Positions 7,885-17,046 of a DNA stretch of 64,000 nt are shown one piece after another. Position 1 is the stretch's first letter, and each line of letters begins with the position of its first letter. Under the pieces are notes generated by a model. It was not told where the DNA came from and searched no databases. It saw nothing but the letters and a program-made list of their open reading frames with translations. This DNA comes from Massilia sp. Root351 (lineage in GTDB: Bacteria; Pseudomonadota; Gammaproteobacteria; Burkholderiales; Burkholderiaceae_D), in contig NZ_LMDJ01000034.1 of NCBI RefSeq assembly GCF_001425045.1, positions 62,001-126,000 on the forward strand. Direction: 5' to 3'. The translations under genes were made by a program, and so were the position numbers.

Positions 7885-8787
7885 TTACTTTTTCTTGGTG
7901 TCCTTCTTGGCAGGAGCCTTGGCTGGCGCCGGCGCCGCCGCCGGCTGCGATGCCGGCGTGCTGCCACCCTGCACACCCAGCGCGCCGCCGGTACCCAGGC
8001 CGCCCGCTACTTCCTGCGCCTTGTAATTGCGCACCGCTTTCACCAGCTGGTTATACGAGTCCATGAAAGCGGCAGTGAGGATTTTACCCTCAGGCGTGTT
8101 GGAATAGCCACCGGCACCCGCAAAACCGCCGGCGAACAGGCCGCCGAACATATTGAAGTCGAAGTTCTTGGCGCTGCCTTCGGCCGCAGCGAGCTGCACC
8201 CCGGAACGGTTGTCGATCATGATCAGCGTGGTAGCGGCCTCATTCGATTTCATGCCGCCCGCTACCATGCCGGCCACGCTGCCGATCAGGCCAAAGCCGC
8301 CCAGCGCACCGCCCATGCCGGAAGTACCCTTCTGGCTGAAGTTGATGGTAGGGCTCATGGTGTAATCGGCGGCGACCATCTGGCCCTTGCCGAAGTTGCT
8401 GCCGCCGCGCATTTCGCCGCTCTGCTGGATGTCGCGCTCCATGTTCATGTTCTTCAGCGCGGCGCCGCGCTCGACCACCACGAAACAGTTGGACTGCTGG
8501 ATCATCATGCGCAGCACCGGCACGGTGGAGCCCAGCTTGTACTGCGACAGCGCGTGGTACCACGGCGCGGACTGGTCTTCCACCACGCCCAGCGTGCCGA
8601 GCGGCTTGTCGCATTTTTCCAGCTGCGAGCTGGCGTTGGCCGCGTTGGCGCCGCCTGCAGCGCCGGTGGCGACAGTGCCGCCGCCGCCCAGTTGCGGCTG
8701 GGTGCCGGCGCAGCCGGTCAGCGCCAGCGCGGCGATGGCTGCTGCGAGATATTTTCCCTGGATCTGGATCGTTTTATTGGTCTTCAT
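7885..8787 (-). CDS. CsgG/HfaB-like outer-membrane lipoprotein
   Basis: This is a 300-residue lipoprotein with lipobox LTGC at the end of the signal sequence and a conserved core typical of the CsgG family: VPVLRMMIQQSNCFVVVERG, then a Gly-rich middle and IMIDNRSGVQLAAAEGSA. CsgG forms the curli secretion pore and HfaB the holdfast anchor pore; this copy has no curli or holdfast genes nearby. The C-terminus is Ala/Pro/Lys-rich (PAKAPAKKDTKKK) and probably disordered. The start is ATG 8787, because AGGGGAG lies ten bases upstream and the signal peptide begins there; the longer frame lacks one. The AT-rich 122 bp upstream (8788-8909) should hold its promoter and contain two ACTAGT hexamers. It heads a probable operon with the DUF885 gene. 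Confidence 0.8.
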   Translation of the reverse strand: MKTNKTIQIQGKYLAAAIAALALTGCAGTQPQLGGGGTVATGAAGGANAANASSQLEKCDKPLGTLGVVEDQSAPWYHALSQYKLGSTVPVLRMMIQQSNCFVVVERGAALKNMNMERDIQQSGEMRGGSNFGKGQMVAADYTMSPTINFSQKGTSGMGGALGGFGLIGSVAGMVAGGMKSNEAATTLIMIDNRSGVQLAAAEGSAKNFDFNMFGGLFAGGFAGAGGYSNTPEGKILTAAFMDSYNQLVKAVRNYKAQEVAGGLGTGGALGVQGGSTPASQPAAAPAPAKAPAKKDTKKK

Positions 8788-8909
8788 GGTCGTACTCCCC
8801 TGGTCGTTTGCGTGGGCAAAGCTGAGCTTCATTTTAGTCGTGGGGGAGTATATTTCAATCAACTAGTTAGATTCTATACAATTGTCACACTAGTAATTAT
8901 ATTTATTGA

Positions 8910-10391
8910 TCAATTTCCTGCGGCCGATAGTGTTCGCTTATACAGGCGCATCCACAGGCTTTCCGGCGACATCACGAAGCCCATCACCTCCCGCGCTTGC
9001 TCACCGGTGGCCGTGCGCACCGCGTCCACCTCATAACGCGCCAGCACCATGGCGATGGCGATCTTGATCTCCAGCAGCGCCAGGTAGCGCCCCGGGCAGG
9101 TGCGCGGCCCGGCGCCAAACGGCACGCCCACCTTCTTGTCGGCGGATATCTGCCCCTGCGCATCGGGCAGCCAGCGCCGGGGATCGAATTCGGCGGCGCG
9201 CGGGAAATGGCTGTCGGACACGCTATGGTGCCGCAGCACGCACCACACCAGATCCCCGGCCTTCACTTCGATGTCCGCCACCGCCGTGTCGCGCAGCGCT
9301 TCCAGCGGCATGAACGGCGCCACCGGCTTCAGGCGCATGGCTTCCTGGATGCACGCGTCCAGGTAGTCCAGCGCATCCATCTGCTCGATGCTGAAGGATG
9401 CGGCATCCGGCGCATGGCGCAGCACTTCCTCGCGCGCGGTCTGCATGGCCTGCGGGTGGCGCTGCAGCAGGTAAAGCAGCCAGGCGATGGTGTTGGCGGT
9501 GGTATCCTCGCCGGCCAGCAGCATGGTCGAGACATTGCCGGCCACGGAACGGTCGTCCACGCCGCTGTCCTGCTGGTCGGCGGCGGCGATCATGGCTTCC
9601 AGCAGATTGCCGGGACGCGCCACGCGCAGCGGGTCGGCCGCCATGCGCGTGCGGGCCTGAGCGATCAGTTCGTCGACCGCGCTGGCCAGCGCCGCCGCCG
9701 AACGCTCCAGGCGGCGGTCCTGCGGCAGCTTGAAGTAGCGCCAGTACGGCAGCAGCGTGAGGCTGCGGCGCGCGATGCCCGGCAGGATGACGTCCAGGTG
9801 GCGCTGTATGGTGTCCTCGCCGCCGTCGATGGTATTCACTTCCGTGCCGAATGCCAGGCCGGCGATGATGTCGACCGTGTAGCGCTTCAAATCCGCCGCC
9901 AGGTCGATCTCCTGCCCGGCCTGCGCGATACCGTCCCAGCGCCGCTGCAGGCGCAGCGCCACTTTCACCAGCGCCGGGAAATACGCCTTGATGGCGTGCG
10001 GCGCGAAGCCCTGCATCACCATGCGGCGCTGGTTGCGCCACTCGCTGCCCTCGGCCATGAACAGGCCGGGCAGGCCGCCCAGTTCATCGGAGATCATGGC
10101 CGTCACGCTGGGGCGGCGAAAGCCGTCCGGCCGGTCGCGCAGGATGGCGGCCACCGCTTCATGGTCGGCCACCACCAGCACCCGCGTGCGGCCGAAATGC
10201 ACGGGGAAGTAGGCGCCGTAGCGCTGGCACCAGCGTTCGATGTCGCGGTGCACGCTGAGCGGCCTGATTTGCAGCAGGTTGCCGACCAGCGGCCATGGGC
10301 GCGGTCCGGGCAGCGATGGGATGCGGCGCAGCGGCGGCCGGCTTTCAGCGGTCAAGGTAACGGATGTAGTCATAGTGACATCATATCCCAT
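8910..10391 (-). CDS. Cytochrome P450
   Basis: A complete bacterial P450 of 493 residues. The heme-binding loop FGAGPRTCPGRYL has the thiolate cysteine at residue 432. The I-helix oxygen-activation motif is AGEDTTANTI and the K-helix ExxR is in EAMRLK. The N-terminal PGPRPWPLVGNLLQI is typical of CYP102- or CYP110-like fatty-acid and terpene hydroxylases. There is no fused reductase and no ferredoxin or ferredoxin reductase gene nearby, so electrons must come from partners elsewhere. The start could be ATG 10391 or ATG 10373; neither has a strong ribosome site. It is divergent from an exported hypothetical gene 66 bp away. The substrate cannot be predicted. Confidence 0.92.
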   Translation of the reverse strand: MGYDVTMTTSVTLTAESRPPLRRIPSLPGPRPWPLVGNLLQIRPLSVHRDIERWCQRYGAYFPVHFGRTRVLVVADHEAVAAILRDRPDGFRRPSVTAMISDELGGLPGLFMAEGSEWRNQRRMVMQGFAPHAIKAYFPALVKVALRLQRRWDGIAQAGQEIDLAADLKRYTVDIIAGLAFGTEVNTIDGGEDTIQRHLDVILPGIARRSLTLLPYWRYFKLPQDRRLERSAAALASAVDELIAQARTRMAADPLRVARPGNLLEAMIAAADQQDSGVDDRSVAGNVSTMLLAGEDTTANTIAWLLYLLQRHPQAMQTAREEVLRHAPDAASFSIEQMDALDYLDACIQEAMRLKPVAPFMPLEALRDTAVADIEVKAGDLVWCVLRHHSVSDSHFPRAAEFDPRRWLPDAQGQISADKKVGVPFGAGPRTCPGRYLALLEIKIAIAMVLARYEVDAVRTATGEQAREVMGFVMSPESLWMRLYKRTLSAAGN

Positions 10392-10457
10392 ATCGATTTC
10401 ACAACCTGCCGGGCCAGCGGTGCGAGGCGAAAAACCGTGCCGGCGTACCATCCCGGC

Positions 10458-11510
10458 ATGGACCCGCACCGCATTCCGGCACGGCTGGCAGCAGCCGTGC
10501 TATCGCTGGCAAGCTGCTGCACCGCCATGGCGCAGCAGGCGGGCGGCGCTGCACCTGCCGCCGCCGCACCCGCAGTGCCGACCGTGACCATCCCCTACAC
10601 GCGCGACCCGGTCGACAAGTCCTACCGCAAAATGGTGCGCGGCATGGAGCGCTACCAGCGCGAACGGGCACTGGCGCCGCGCTCCGCACTGCGCTTCCAG
10701 GTGCTGCCGCGCCAGCCCGGCGTGAAACTGGACGGCGTCACCCTGAAAGTGGTGGGCGACAGCATCGCGCTGCCGGTGGCCATGGCGCCGGACCACAGTT
10801 TCACGCTGGAGCGCAATGAACAGGCCTTGCGCGAGGATGCGGCGCTGGTGGCCAACCGCAAGACCAGCAGCATGACCTGGCGCGCCATGGTGCGCAGCGA
10901 AGGCGTGCCCGCCGGGATGCGGCGGCTGGGCGACCTGCGGCTGGAATGCCTGGTCGGGATGGAGGCGGGACTGGTATCGAACAACTCCGCCCTGTTCGCA
11001 TGGCTGAACGACATGCTGACCGATGCGGACAAGGTATGCGCTTCGCCGGAGGGTAACTACCTGCAGTTTGCGGACCGGCCGCTGTTCGGAGTGACGCTGC
11101 ACGCGGGAGCGCGTTCGATGGCGCTGCCGTTCAGGGCCTTGTACGCGGGCGGCACGCAAACCGAAGCCACCCTGCCCTATTGCGATTGCCAGGTCCTGCT
11201 GGACCGCAGCTACTATGCGCCGGTGTGGGACCGCAGCTGGCCGGACGATGCGCTGCTCAGTTTCCAGTACATGGACGACGCGGCGGAGCCGGTGCCGCCC
11301 CGGGTGGCCAGCAAAGAAGCGGCGCGCGCGGCGCTGGGGGAGCCGGCGGCCGCGCTGCGCTTCGACAGCGGCTATGAGGTATGGCAGTACCGGTATCCGC
11401 CCGCCGCGAGCCTGCCGAAGGGGGAGGACGGCAGGCCGCAGATGGCGGAACTGGTGCTGTTGTTCGACAGCGGCGGCGCAACACGCCAGTACCGCCGCCG
11501 CGAACCATAG
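10458..11510 (+). CDS. Hypothetical exported protein
   Basis: The 350-residue product has a signal peptide ending near TAMA-QQA (residue 27) and an Ala/Pro-rich stretch before the folded part at about residue 45. I do not recognise the domain. A cysteine pair (CDCQVLLDRSYYAPVWD) and a segment resembling a short immunoglobulin-like fold are the only landmarks. The C-terminus contains a repeat of the type EVWQYRYP. The start is set by the signal peptide. It faces away from the P450 gene and converges with the sulfatase gene 18 bp downstream. It may be specific to this bacterial family. Confidence 0.6.
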   Translation: MDPHRIPARLAAAVLSLASCCTAMAQQAGGAAPAAAAPAVPTVTIPYTRDPVDKSYRKMVRGMERYQRERALAPRSALRFQVLPRQPGVKLDGVTLKVVGDSIALPVAMAPDHSFTLERNEQALREDAALVANRKTSSMTWRAMVRSEGVPAGMRRLGDLRLECLVGMEAGLVSNNSALFAWLNDMLTDADKVCASPEGNYLQFADRPLFGVTLHAGARSMALPFRALYAGGTQTEATLPYCDCQVLLDRSYYAPVWDRSWPDDALLSFQYMDDAAEPVPPRVASKEAARAALGEPAAALRFDSGYEVWQYRYPPAASLPKGEDGRPQMAELVLLFDSGGATRQYRRREP

Positions 11511-11528
11511 CCGCCGTGGGACATCGCC

Positions 11529-12977
11529 TCAGTCGTTGGCCTGAGGCGAATACTTGTCGGCCTGCGCTTTCGCGCCCACGCCGTGGGTGCGCACGTCGGC
11601 GGAAATCGGCAGCATGGACGCATCCCACGCCTCCCACTGCTGCTTCAGTTCCGCCAGCCGCTCGGGATGCTTGCGCGCCAGGTTGGCCCGTTCGCGCTGG
11701 TCCTGCTCAACGTTAAACAGGTACTCGTTGCCGTTGATCTTCAGGTATTTCCAGTCGCCCGCCCGCACCGCGCGCTGCGCGTTGGCCTTGTAGCGCCAGA
11801 ACAGCGTGCGCTCCACTGCGGGCTGTTCGCCCAGCAGCACCGGCAGCAGGTTCCGGCCGTCCGGCGGATAAGCCGCATCCGGCTGCGTGCCCGCCGCCGC
11901 CAGCAGGGTGGGCAGCCAGTCCATGCTGATGGCCACCTGCTTGCTCACCTGGCCGGCTTGCACGCGCGCCGGCCAGCGTACGATGCCGGGTACGCGGATG
12001 CCGCCTTCCAGCAGCTCGGTCTTCTGGCCGCTGAACGGCCAGGTCTTGGAGAACCGCTCGCCGCCGTTGTCGCTGGTGAAGACCACGATGGTGTTCTCCG
12101 CCAGCCCCTGCTTCTCCAGCGCCTGCAGCACCCGGCCGATGGACGCGTCCAGCGCCACCACCATCTTGGCGTAGGTGGCCAGGTCGCCGCCGTCGTAGTG
12201 GAAGATGTTGTCGATCTGCCTGGACACCGCCTCGTCCTTCGGCCCTTCCCACGGCCAGTGCGGCGCGGTGTAGTGCAGCGACAGGAAGAAGGGCTTGGAC
12301 TTGTCCTGCTTCTTCACGTAGGCGGCGGCGCGGTCGCCCAGCAGGTCGGTGTAGTAGCCCACTTCGCTCACCGCCACTTCGCCTTCGTACAGGTCTTCCT
12401 TCACGTTCGGGCCCACGCCCGGCTTGTGGGTGAAGTAGTCGATGGCGCCGCCGTAGTTGCCGTAGAAGGAATCGTAGCCGCTCTTCAGCGGGCCGAAATT
12501 CGGCAAGGAACCCAGGTGCCACTTGCCGATCAGCGCCGTGTTGTAGCCGGCCTTCTTCAGCAGCGAGGGCAAGGTGGGATGCCCGGGCGGCAGGCCGATG
12601 GTGTCGGACGCGCCGGCGATCGGCTCTTCCAGCCCGCCGCGCAGGCGGTACTGGTAGCGGCCCGTGATCAGCCCGAAGCGGGTGGCCGAGCACACCGCCG
12701 AGTTCGAATATGCCTGCGTCAGCCGCAGGCCCTGGGCGGCCAGCTTGTCCAGGTTGGGGGTGCGGAAGTCGGTCTGTCCATACACGCTCAGGTCGCCCCA
12801 GCCCAGGTCGTCGGCCAGGATGAAGATGACGTTGGGCTGGCCGTGCGCCCGGTCGGCGCTCCTGCCGGCCTTGCCGGCGGCCAGCGCCAGCGTAGGGGCC
12901 AGCGATTGCGCAACGGCCAGCGTGGACCAGCCGCCGAGGCCACCGATCACGGTGCGGCGTTTTTTATTGATGCTCAT
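11529..12977 (-). CDS. Sulfatase (arylsulfatase A family), exported
   Basis: This 482-residue enzyme carries an N-terminal export signal with a KKRR start. The alkaline-phosphatase superfamily metal ligands are in ILADDLGWGD (Asp56, Asp57). The catalytic core is CSATRFGLITGR, with the formylglycine cysteine at residue 96, a CxA-type variant of the CxPSR motif. Later metal-site residues are in VFTSDNGGE. It hydrolyses sulfate esters after conversion of the Cys by a formylglycine-generating enzyme or anaerobic maturase, neither of which is in the window. It is the last gene of a minus-strand run with the TonB receptor (13 bp away) and the arylsulfotransferase. Together they suggest uptake and desulfation of an organic sulfate in the periplasm. 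Confidence 0.88.
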   Translation of the reverse strand: MSINKKRRTVIGGLGGWSTLAVAQSLAPTLALAAGKAGRSADRAHGQPNVIFILADDLGWGDLSVYGQTDFRTPNLDKLAAQGLRLTQAYSNSAVCSATRFGLITGRYQYRLRGGLEEPIAGASDTIGLPPGHPTLPSLLKKAGYNTALIGKWHLGSLPNFGPLKSGYDSFYGNYGGAIDYFTHKPGVGPNVKEDLYEGEVAVSEVGYYTDLLGDRAAAYVKKQDKSKPFFLSLHYTAPHWPWEGPKDEAVSRQIDNIFHYDGGDLATYAKMVVALDASIGRVLQALEKQGLAENTIVVFTSDNGGERFSKTWPFSGQKTELLEGGIRVPGIVRWPARVQAGQVSKQVAISMDWLPTLLAAAGTQPDAAYPPDGRNLLPVLLGEQPAVERTLFWRYKANAQRAVRAGDWKYLKINGNEYLFNVEQDQRERANLARKHPERLAELKQQWEAWDASMLPISADVRTHGVGAKAQADKYSPQAND

Positions 12978-12990
12978 GTCTGCTCCTTGT

Positions 12991-15432
12991 TCAGAATTCG
13001 TGGCGGGCGGTCACGCCCACGGTGCGCGGCGTGGCGATCACCGCGTTGTAGGAACCGAAACCGCTGTTCCACATGCTGGTGTAGTAGTGCTTGTCGAAGG
13101 CGTTCTTGACCCACAGCGACACGTCCCAAGCGGCGCCGCGCGTGGTGCGCAGGCCAACGGAGAAATTGCTCACACTGTAACCCGGGATCTTCGAGTATTC
13201 GGACGCATCCAGCGTGCCGTAGGTGGAGGCGCGGTAGGCGTAGTTGGCGTTGTAATACGCTTGCACGCCTTCCGCCGCCACGTGCGCGTACTGTGCACCC
13301 AGGTTGCCGATCCAGCGCGGCGCATTCACCAGCGCGTTGCGGCCGGACAGGTCGCAGAAGGTGGCGCTGCGCTCCGGCGGGCACGGCGCGTTGCGGTAGT
13401 CCAGATAGCTGGCGTCGTTGAAGGAGCCGTTGGCGCGCAGGGTCAGCCCCTTGAACGGCGTGGCGATGGCTTCGAGCTCCAGGCCGCGCGTGCGCGCGTC
13501 GCCCGCATTGGTCAGATAGGAACTGCGGCTGACCGGGTCATACGCGTTGCTCTGGTAGCCGTGCACCACGGTGGCGAACAGGTTGCCGTTCAGCTGCAGG
13601 CGATGGTTCAGCAGGGTGCTCTTTACACCCAGTTCCAGCGCGTTGGCGCGCTCGGTCCCCACCAGCATCGAGGCCACGCCGCCCGCGCCCGGCACGGACA
13701 AGTTGATGCCGCCCGACTTTTCGCCGTGCGACAGGCTGGAATACAGCAGCACTTCCGGCGTCAGCTTGTAGCCGGTGCTGAGCAGCGCGGTAGGGCTGAA
13801 CTGGGTCAGGCCCAGGCTACCGGAATCGTAGGCGCCGTAGCGGGCGTTGCGCGCGGCCAGCGCAGCGCCGGTGACGGCGGCGCCGCCGGTGGGCGCATAA
13901 CGCACCACGCGCGCGGTCTTGTCCTCGTAGCTGGCGCGCACGCCGGCCGTGAAGTCCAGCTTGTCCGTGGCGTGCCAGGTGGACTGGGCGAACAGCGCGT
14001 AGCTGTTCACGCGCAGCTGGCCCGGCGCGTTGCTGCTCAAGTTGGACCAGGCGCCGGCCGGGTTGCCGTTGTAGACGTCGGCCAGCGGGCCGTTCACGGT
14101 GAAGGAGTTGTTGCTCAGCTCCTGGTAGTAGTAATAGGCGCCGAACACCGACTCCAGCGCCTGGCCGGACGGCGTGGCCCAGCGCAGTTCCTGCGTGAAC
14201 TGCTTGTGGCGCGCCGAGGCGCCCACGTTCAGCGTGACGGGCACGGCCAGGCCGTCGTCGTTGCGCGGCGTGAAGTTCCAATAGCGGTAAGCGCTGACGG
14301 AGGTGAGCTTGTGGTCGCCCGCCAGCGTCCAGTTGGCCTCGGCCGAGGCGCCGCCCTGGTGCACCGTCACGTGCGAACCGGAGTCCAGGTTGACCGCGCG
14401 CTGCGTGGGGTCCAGCACCGGCGTGGCGCCCACCAGCTTGGCTTGCGCAATCGCGCGGCCGCTCGGGCCGGCGTTGTAGAACACCAGCGTGCCGTTGTTC
14501 GAGTCTTCCTCGTTGTAGTCGGCGATCACGCGCAGGCTGAAGTCGCGGCTCGGCTCATACAGCGCCTGGGCGCGGAAGCCCTGGCGGTCGCCGCCCTGCA
14601 CCTTGCCGCCGTCGTACAGGTTGGTGATGTAGCCGTCCTCGCGGGTCTTGTAGGCCGACACGCGGCCGGCCAGCGTATCCGTCAGCCCGCCGGACAGCAC
14701 CAGCTTGGCCTGGCCGTAGCCGAACTGGCCGCCCGACAGCTCGATGCTGCGCTCGGGATTGAAGGTGGGCTTCCTGGTGGCGATATTGAGCACGCCGGCG
14801 GTGGTGTTCTTGCCGAACAGCGTGCCCTGCGGACCGCGCAGCAGTTCCAGCTGCTGCACGTCGAGCGCATCGAAGGCGGCCATGCCGGGACGGGCCAGGT
14901 AGACGTTGTCCAGATAGATGCCGACACTGCCCTCCAGGCCGTCGCTGGCCGGATTGTTGCCCAGGCCGCGTACGGCAAAGCTCATCTGGCGGGCGTGCAC
15001 ATAATTGATGGTGGTGCTGGGCAGCAGCTGCTGCAAGTCCTGCACGCGGTAGGTGCGGCTGCCGTCCAGCGCATCCTCGCCCAGCACGGTCATCGGCGTG
15101 GGCACGTTCTGCGCGCTTTCGACGCGGCGCCGGGTCGTCACCAGCACGCTCTGCACGGCGCCAACGATGACCGGCTCGGCGCCGCTGGCTGCGGCAGTTG
15201 CCGCGCTGGCGGCGCCGGCTACACTGGCGGCCGCCCCGGCCTGAGCGTCAGCCGCTTCGGCGCCGGCCACGGCAGCGCCGGCTGCCGCAGCGACGGCGGC
15301 ATGGGCCGGTGCCGCCATTGCGGCTGCTGCCATGACGGCAAGCGCGATGGTGCTCAGTTGCGTGCCCAGTTGCAGAACCGGCCGCGATGGGCTGCGCCGG
15401 GTGTTACGGTCTGCTGCAAAATGCTGTACCAC
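12991..15432 (-). CDS. TonB-dependent outer-membrane receptor (organosulfate cassette)
   Basis: An 813-residue receptor. After a signal sequence (MAAAAMAAPAHA) and a long Ala-rich spacer comes the TonB-box-like SVLVTTRRR, the plug domain (YRVQDLQQLLPSTTINY, RGLGNNPASDGLEG, ELLRGPQGTLFGKNTTAG) and the 22-strand barrel ending FGSYNAVIATPRTVGVTARHEF with the terminal aromatic. The start is GTG 15432. AAGGGGAG lies just before it, whereas upstream codons in the frame lack a ribosome site. It belongs to the receptor family used for carbohydrates, siderophores and aromatic compounds; its place between a sulfatase and an arylsulfotransferase suggests a sulfated substrate, which is inference from context only. 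Confidence 0.88.
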   Translation of the reverse strand: MVQHFAADRNTRRSPSRPVLQLGTQLSTIALAVMAAAAMAAPAHAAVAAAAGAAVAGAEAADAQAGAAASVAGAASAATAAASGAEPVIVGAVQSVLVTTRRRVESAQNVPTPMTVLGEDALDGSRTYRVQDLQQLLPSTTINYVHARQMSFAVRGLGNNPASDGLEGSVGIYLDNVYLARPGMAAFDALDVQQLELLRGPQGTLFGKNTTAGVLNIATRKPTFNPERSIELSGGQFGYGQAKLVLSGGLTDTLAGRVSAYKTREDGYITNLYDGGKVQGGDRQGFRAQALYEPSRDFSLRVIADYNEEDSNNGTLVFYNAGPSGRAIAQAKLVGATPVLDPTQRAVNLDSGSHVTVHQGGASAEANWTLAGDHKLTSVSAYRYWNFTPRNDDGLAVPVTLNVGASARHKQFTQELRWATPSGQALESVFGAYYYYQELSNNSFTVNGPLADVYNGNPAGAWSNLSSNAPGQLRVNSYALFAQSTWHATDKLDFTAGVRASYEDKTARVVRYAPTGGAAVTGAALAARNARYGAYDSGSLGLTQFSPTALLSTGYKLTPEVLLYSSLSHGEKSGGINLSVPGAGGVASMLVGTERANALELGVKSTLLNHRLQLNGNLFATVVHGYQSNAYDPVSRSSYLTNAGDARTRGLELEAIATPFKGLTLRANGSFNDASYLDYRNAPCPPERSATFCDLSGRNALVNAPRWIGNLGAQYAHVAAEGVQAYYNANYAYRASTYGTLDASEYSKIPGYSVSNFSVGLRTTRGAAWDVSLWVKNAFDKHYYTSMWNSGFGSYNAVIATPRTVGVTARHEF

Positions 15433-15515
15433 TTTACTCCCCTTGTTTGAATTTTTGGCGAGCGCCTCCCTGCCGTTGCGGCATGCTGCAAGCGGGGGCG
15501 CTGCTGGTTTGCCTG

Positions 15516-16913
15516 TTACTTGTCGGCGAGCGCTTTTTCCGAGCGCGGAGTGCCCTGTGGTACCCATTCGTAAGGGACCGGCTGCGCGCGATAGACCCAG
15601 TTGGTCCTCACCTGCTTGCCTCCACCGCCGACGGCGGAATTACCGAAATAGGGACTGACGTATTCCCACACGATGTCGCCCTGCGGCGTGACCTGGAAGA
15701 AGCGTCCGTTCATGCCCTCGTCCACCAGCGTGTTCCCGTTCGGCAGGCGGCGCGCGCTGCTGATGAAGGCGCTGTAAAAGCTCCATTGGGTCTGGCTGGA
15801 ATCGGCCGCAGTGTACTGCCACACGATCTGCTTGCTGATGGGATCGATCTCCAGCACCCGCGAGTGCGGAAAGATGCCGGGGCTGACGCGCGGATAGCCC
15901 GCCTCGCCCTGGTTGTCGAACACCAGGATATTGCCGGCGCCCGGCAAGCCTTTGGCGATCAGGTGCGCGTCGTGCAGGCCGATGATCTGGTCCACCGGGC
16001 GCGGCACCTTGCTGCCGGCGATGGCCGGATAGTCCGGCCCCAGGTTCCACACCACCTTGCCGCTGCGCTTGTCGATGATGGCGATGAAGTTCGCCTCGCG
16101 CGAATCGATGATGATGTTATCGGGATGGAAGCGCTGGTCGCCCTGGTCGAACCACTTGTTCGCGCCCAGCACCGCCATATTGTTCACGTGCAGATAGTCC
16201 ACCGGCCCGGCGCCGTAGCGCGGCTGCGCTGCGCGCACCAGCTTCAGCGCTTCCGGAGAAAAGCCGAATTCTTCCAGATGCTCCGAGGCCACCCACTTCC
16301 ACGCTATTGAGCCGGACGGCGTGACCTCGTAGATCACGTCATCCAGCACCTGCGCGGCCTGGAAGCCCGCCACGCTGTGCACCAGGTTGGCCAGCACCAG
16401 CGTATTGCCGTTGGCGAGGCGGCGCCAGTCGTGGTGCTGCTTGGCCGCGCCGCCGGGCGCGCCGCCGCTGGCCACTGAGGCCGAACCATAAGCCTCCTGC
16501 GCGCCGGCGCCCCATTGCCACACCACCTTGCCGTTCCAATCCAGTTCGCCGATGCTGGTGTTGCCCAGGCCGTTGCCAGTGGTCTGCGCGCCCGGCACGC
16601 TGCCCAGTTGCAGCAGGATGTTGCCGCGTTTTCCATCGGCCAGCGCAGGGTCCAGCAGCACCGGCGGGAAACCCTCGTGCGGCCACTGGCGCACCTCGTT
16701 GCCGTTCATGTCGATCAGGTGGGTGCGCTTGTCCTGGCCGCTGAACAGCACGTAGCTGTTATAGGCGCGGACCGGATCGTAGCGCGTCACGCCGGTGGGG
16801 AAGACGCTGGGCGCCGCCATCGCGGCGCTTGCAGCCATCATCAGGCAAACGCCCGCCGCCGCTGTCCACGCCACCGCCCGCACTGCCGCCCCTGCCTTCG
16901 CTACCGCCATCAC
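15516..16913 (-). CDS. Arylsulfotransferase (ASST) family protein, exported
   Basis: The 465-residue product has a signal peptide ending at AMA-APS (about residue 34) and a beta-propeller made of repeated blades such as VIYEVTPSGSIAWKW and ILVFDNQGEAGYPR. The stretch HHDWRRLANGNTLVLAN is a signature of the PF05935/PF14269 arylsulfotransferase group, which moves sulfate between phenols without PAPS in the periplasm. E. coli AssT uses a histidine as the sulfate carrier; I could not place that residue with confidence. It is the first gene of the sulfate cassette, 83 bp before the receptor gene. The alternative is a related PQQ-like propeller without transferase activity. Confidence 0.75.
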   Translation of the reverse strand: MMAVAKAGAAVRAVAWTAAAGVCLMMAASAAMAAPSVFPTGVTRYDPVRAYNSYVLFSGQDKRTHLIDMNGNEVRQWPHEGFPPVLLDPALADGKRGNILLQLGSVPGAQTTGNGLGNTSIGELDWNGKVVWQWGAGAQEAYGSASVASGGAPGGAAKQHHDWRRLANGNTLVLANLVHSVAGFQAAQVLDDVIYEVTPSGSIAWKWVASEHLEEFGFSPEALKLVRAAQPRYGAGPVDYLHVNNMAVLGANKWFDQGDQRFHPDNIIIDSREANFIAIIDKRSGKVVWNLGPDYPAIAGSKVPRPVDQIIGLHDAHLIAKGLPGAGNILVFDNQGEAGYPRVSPGIFPHSRVLEIDPISKQIVWQYTAADSSQTQWSFYSAFISSARRLPNGNTLVDEGMNGRFFQVTPQGDIVWEYVSPYFGNSAVGGGGKQVRTNWVYRAQPVPYEWVPQGTPRSEKALADK

Positions 16914-17046
16914 AGCCTCCTTGTATGTCTCGCAATGTTGAAATTCGAGACTGCATCATAGGGAGGCCGCCGGTGCGGCACCACGAATCATTTCGCATAC
17001 TGTTATTTGGCGTGCTGGCATTAGCTCATAGCCAAACACGCAGGTT

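Noticed and set aside
8997..10457. N-terminal extension of the hypothetical protein at 10458
   Set aside because: It overlaps the P450 gene on the opposite strand, is low-complexity, and the signal peptide begins at ATG 10458.
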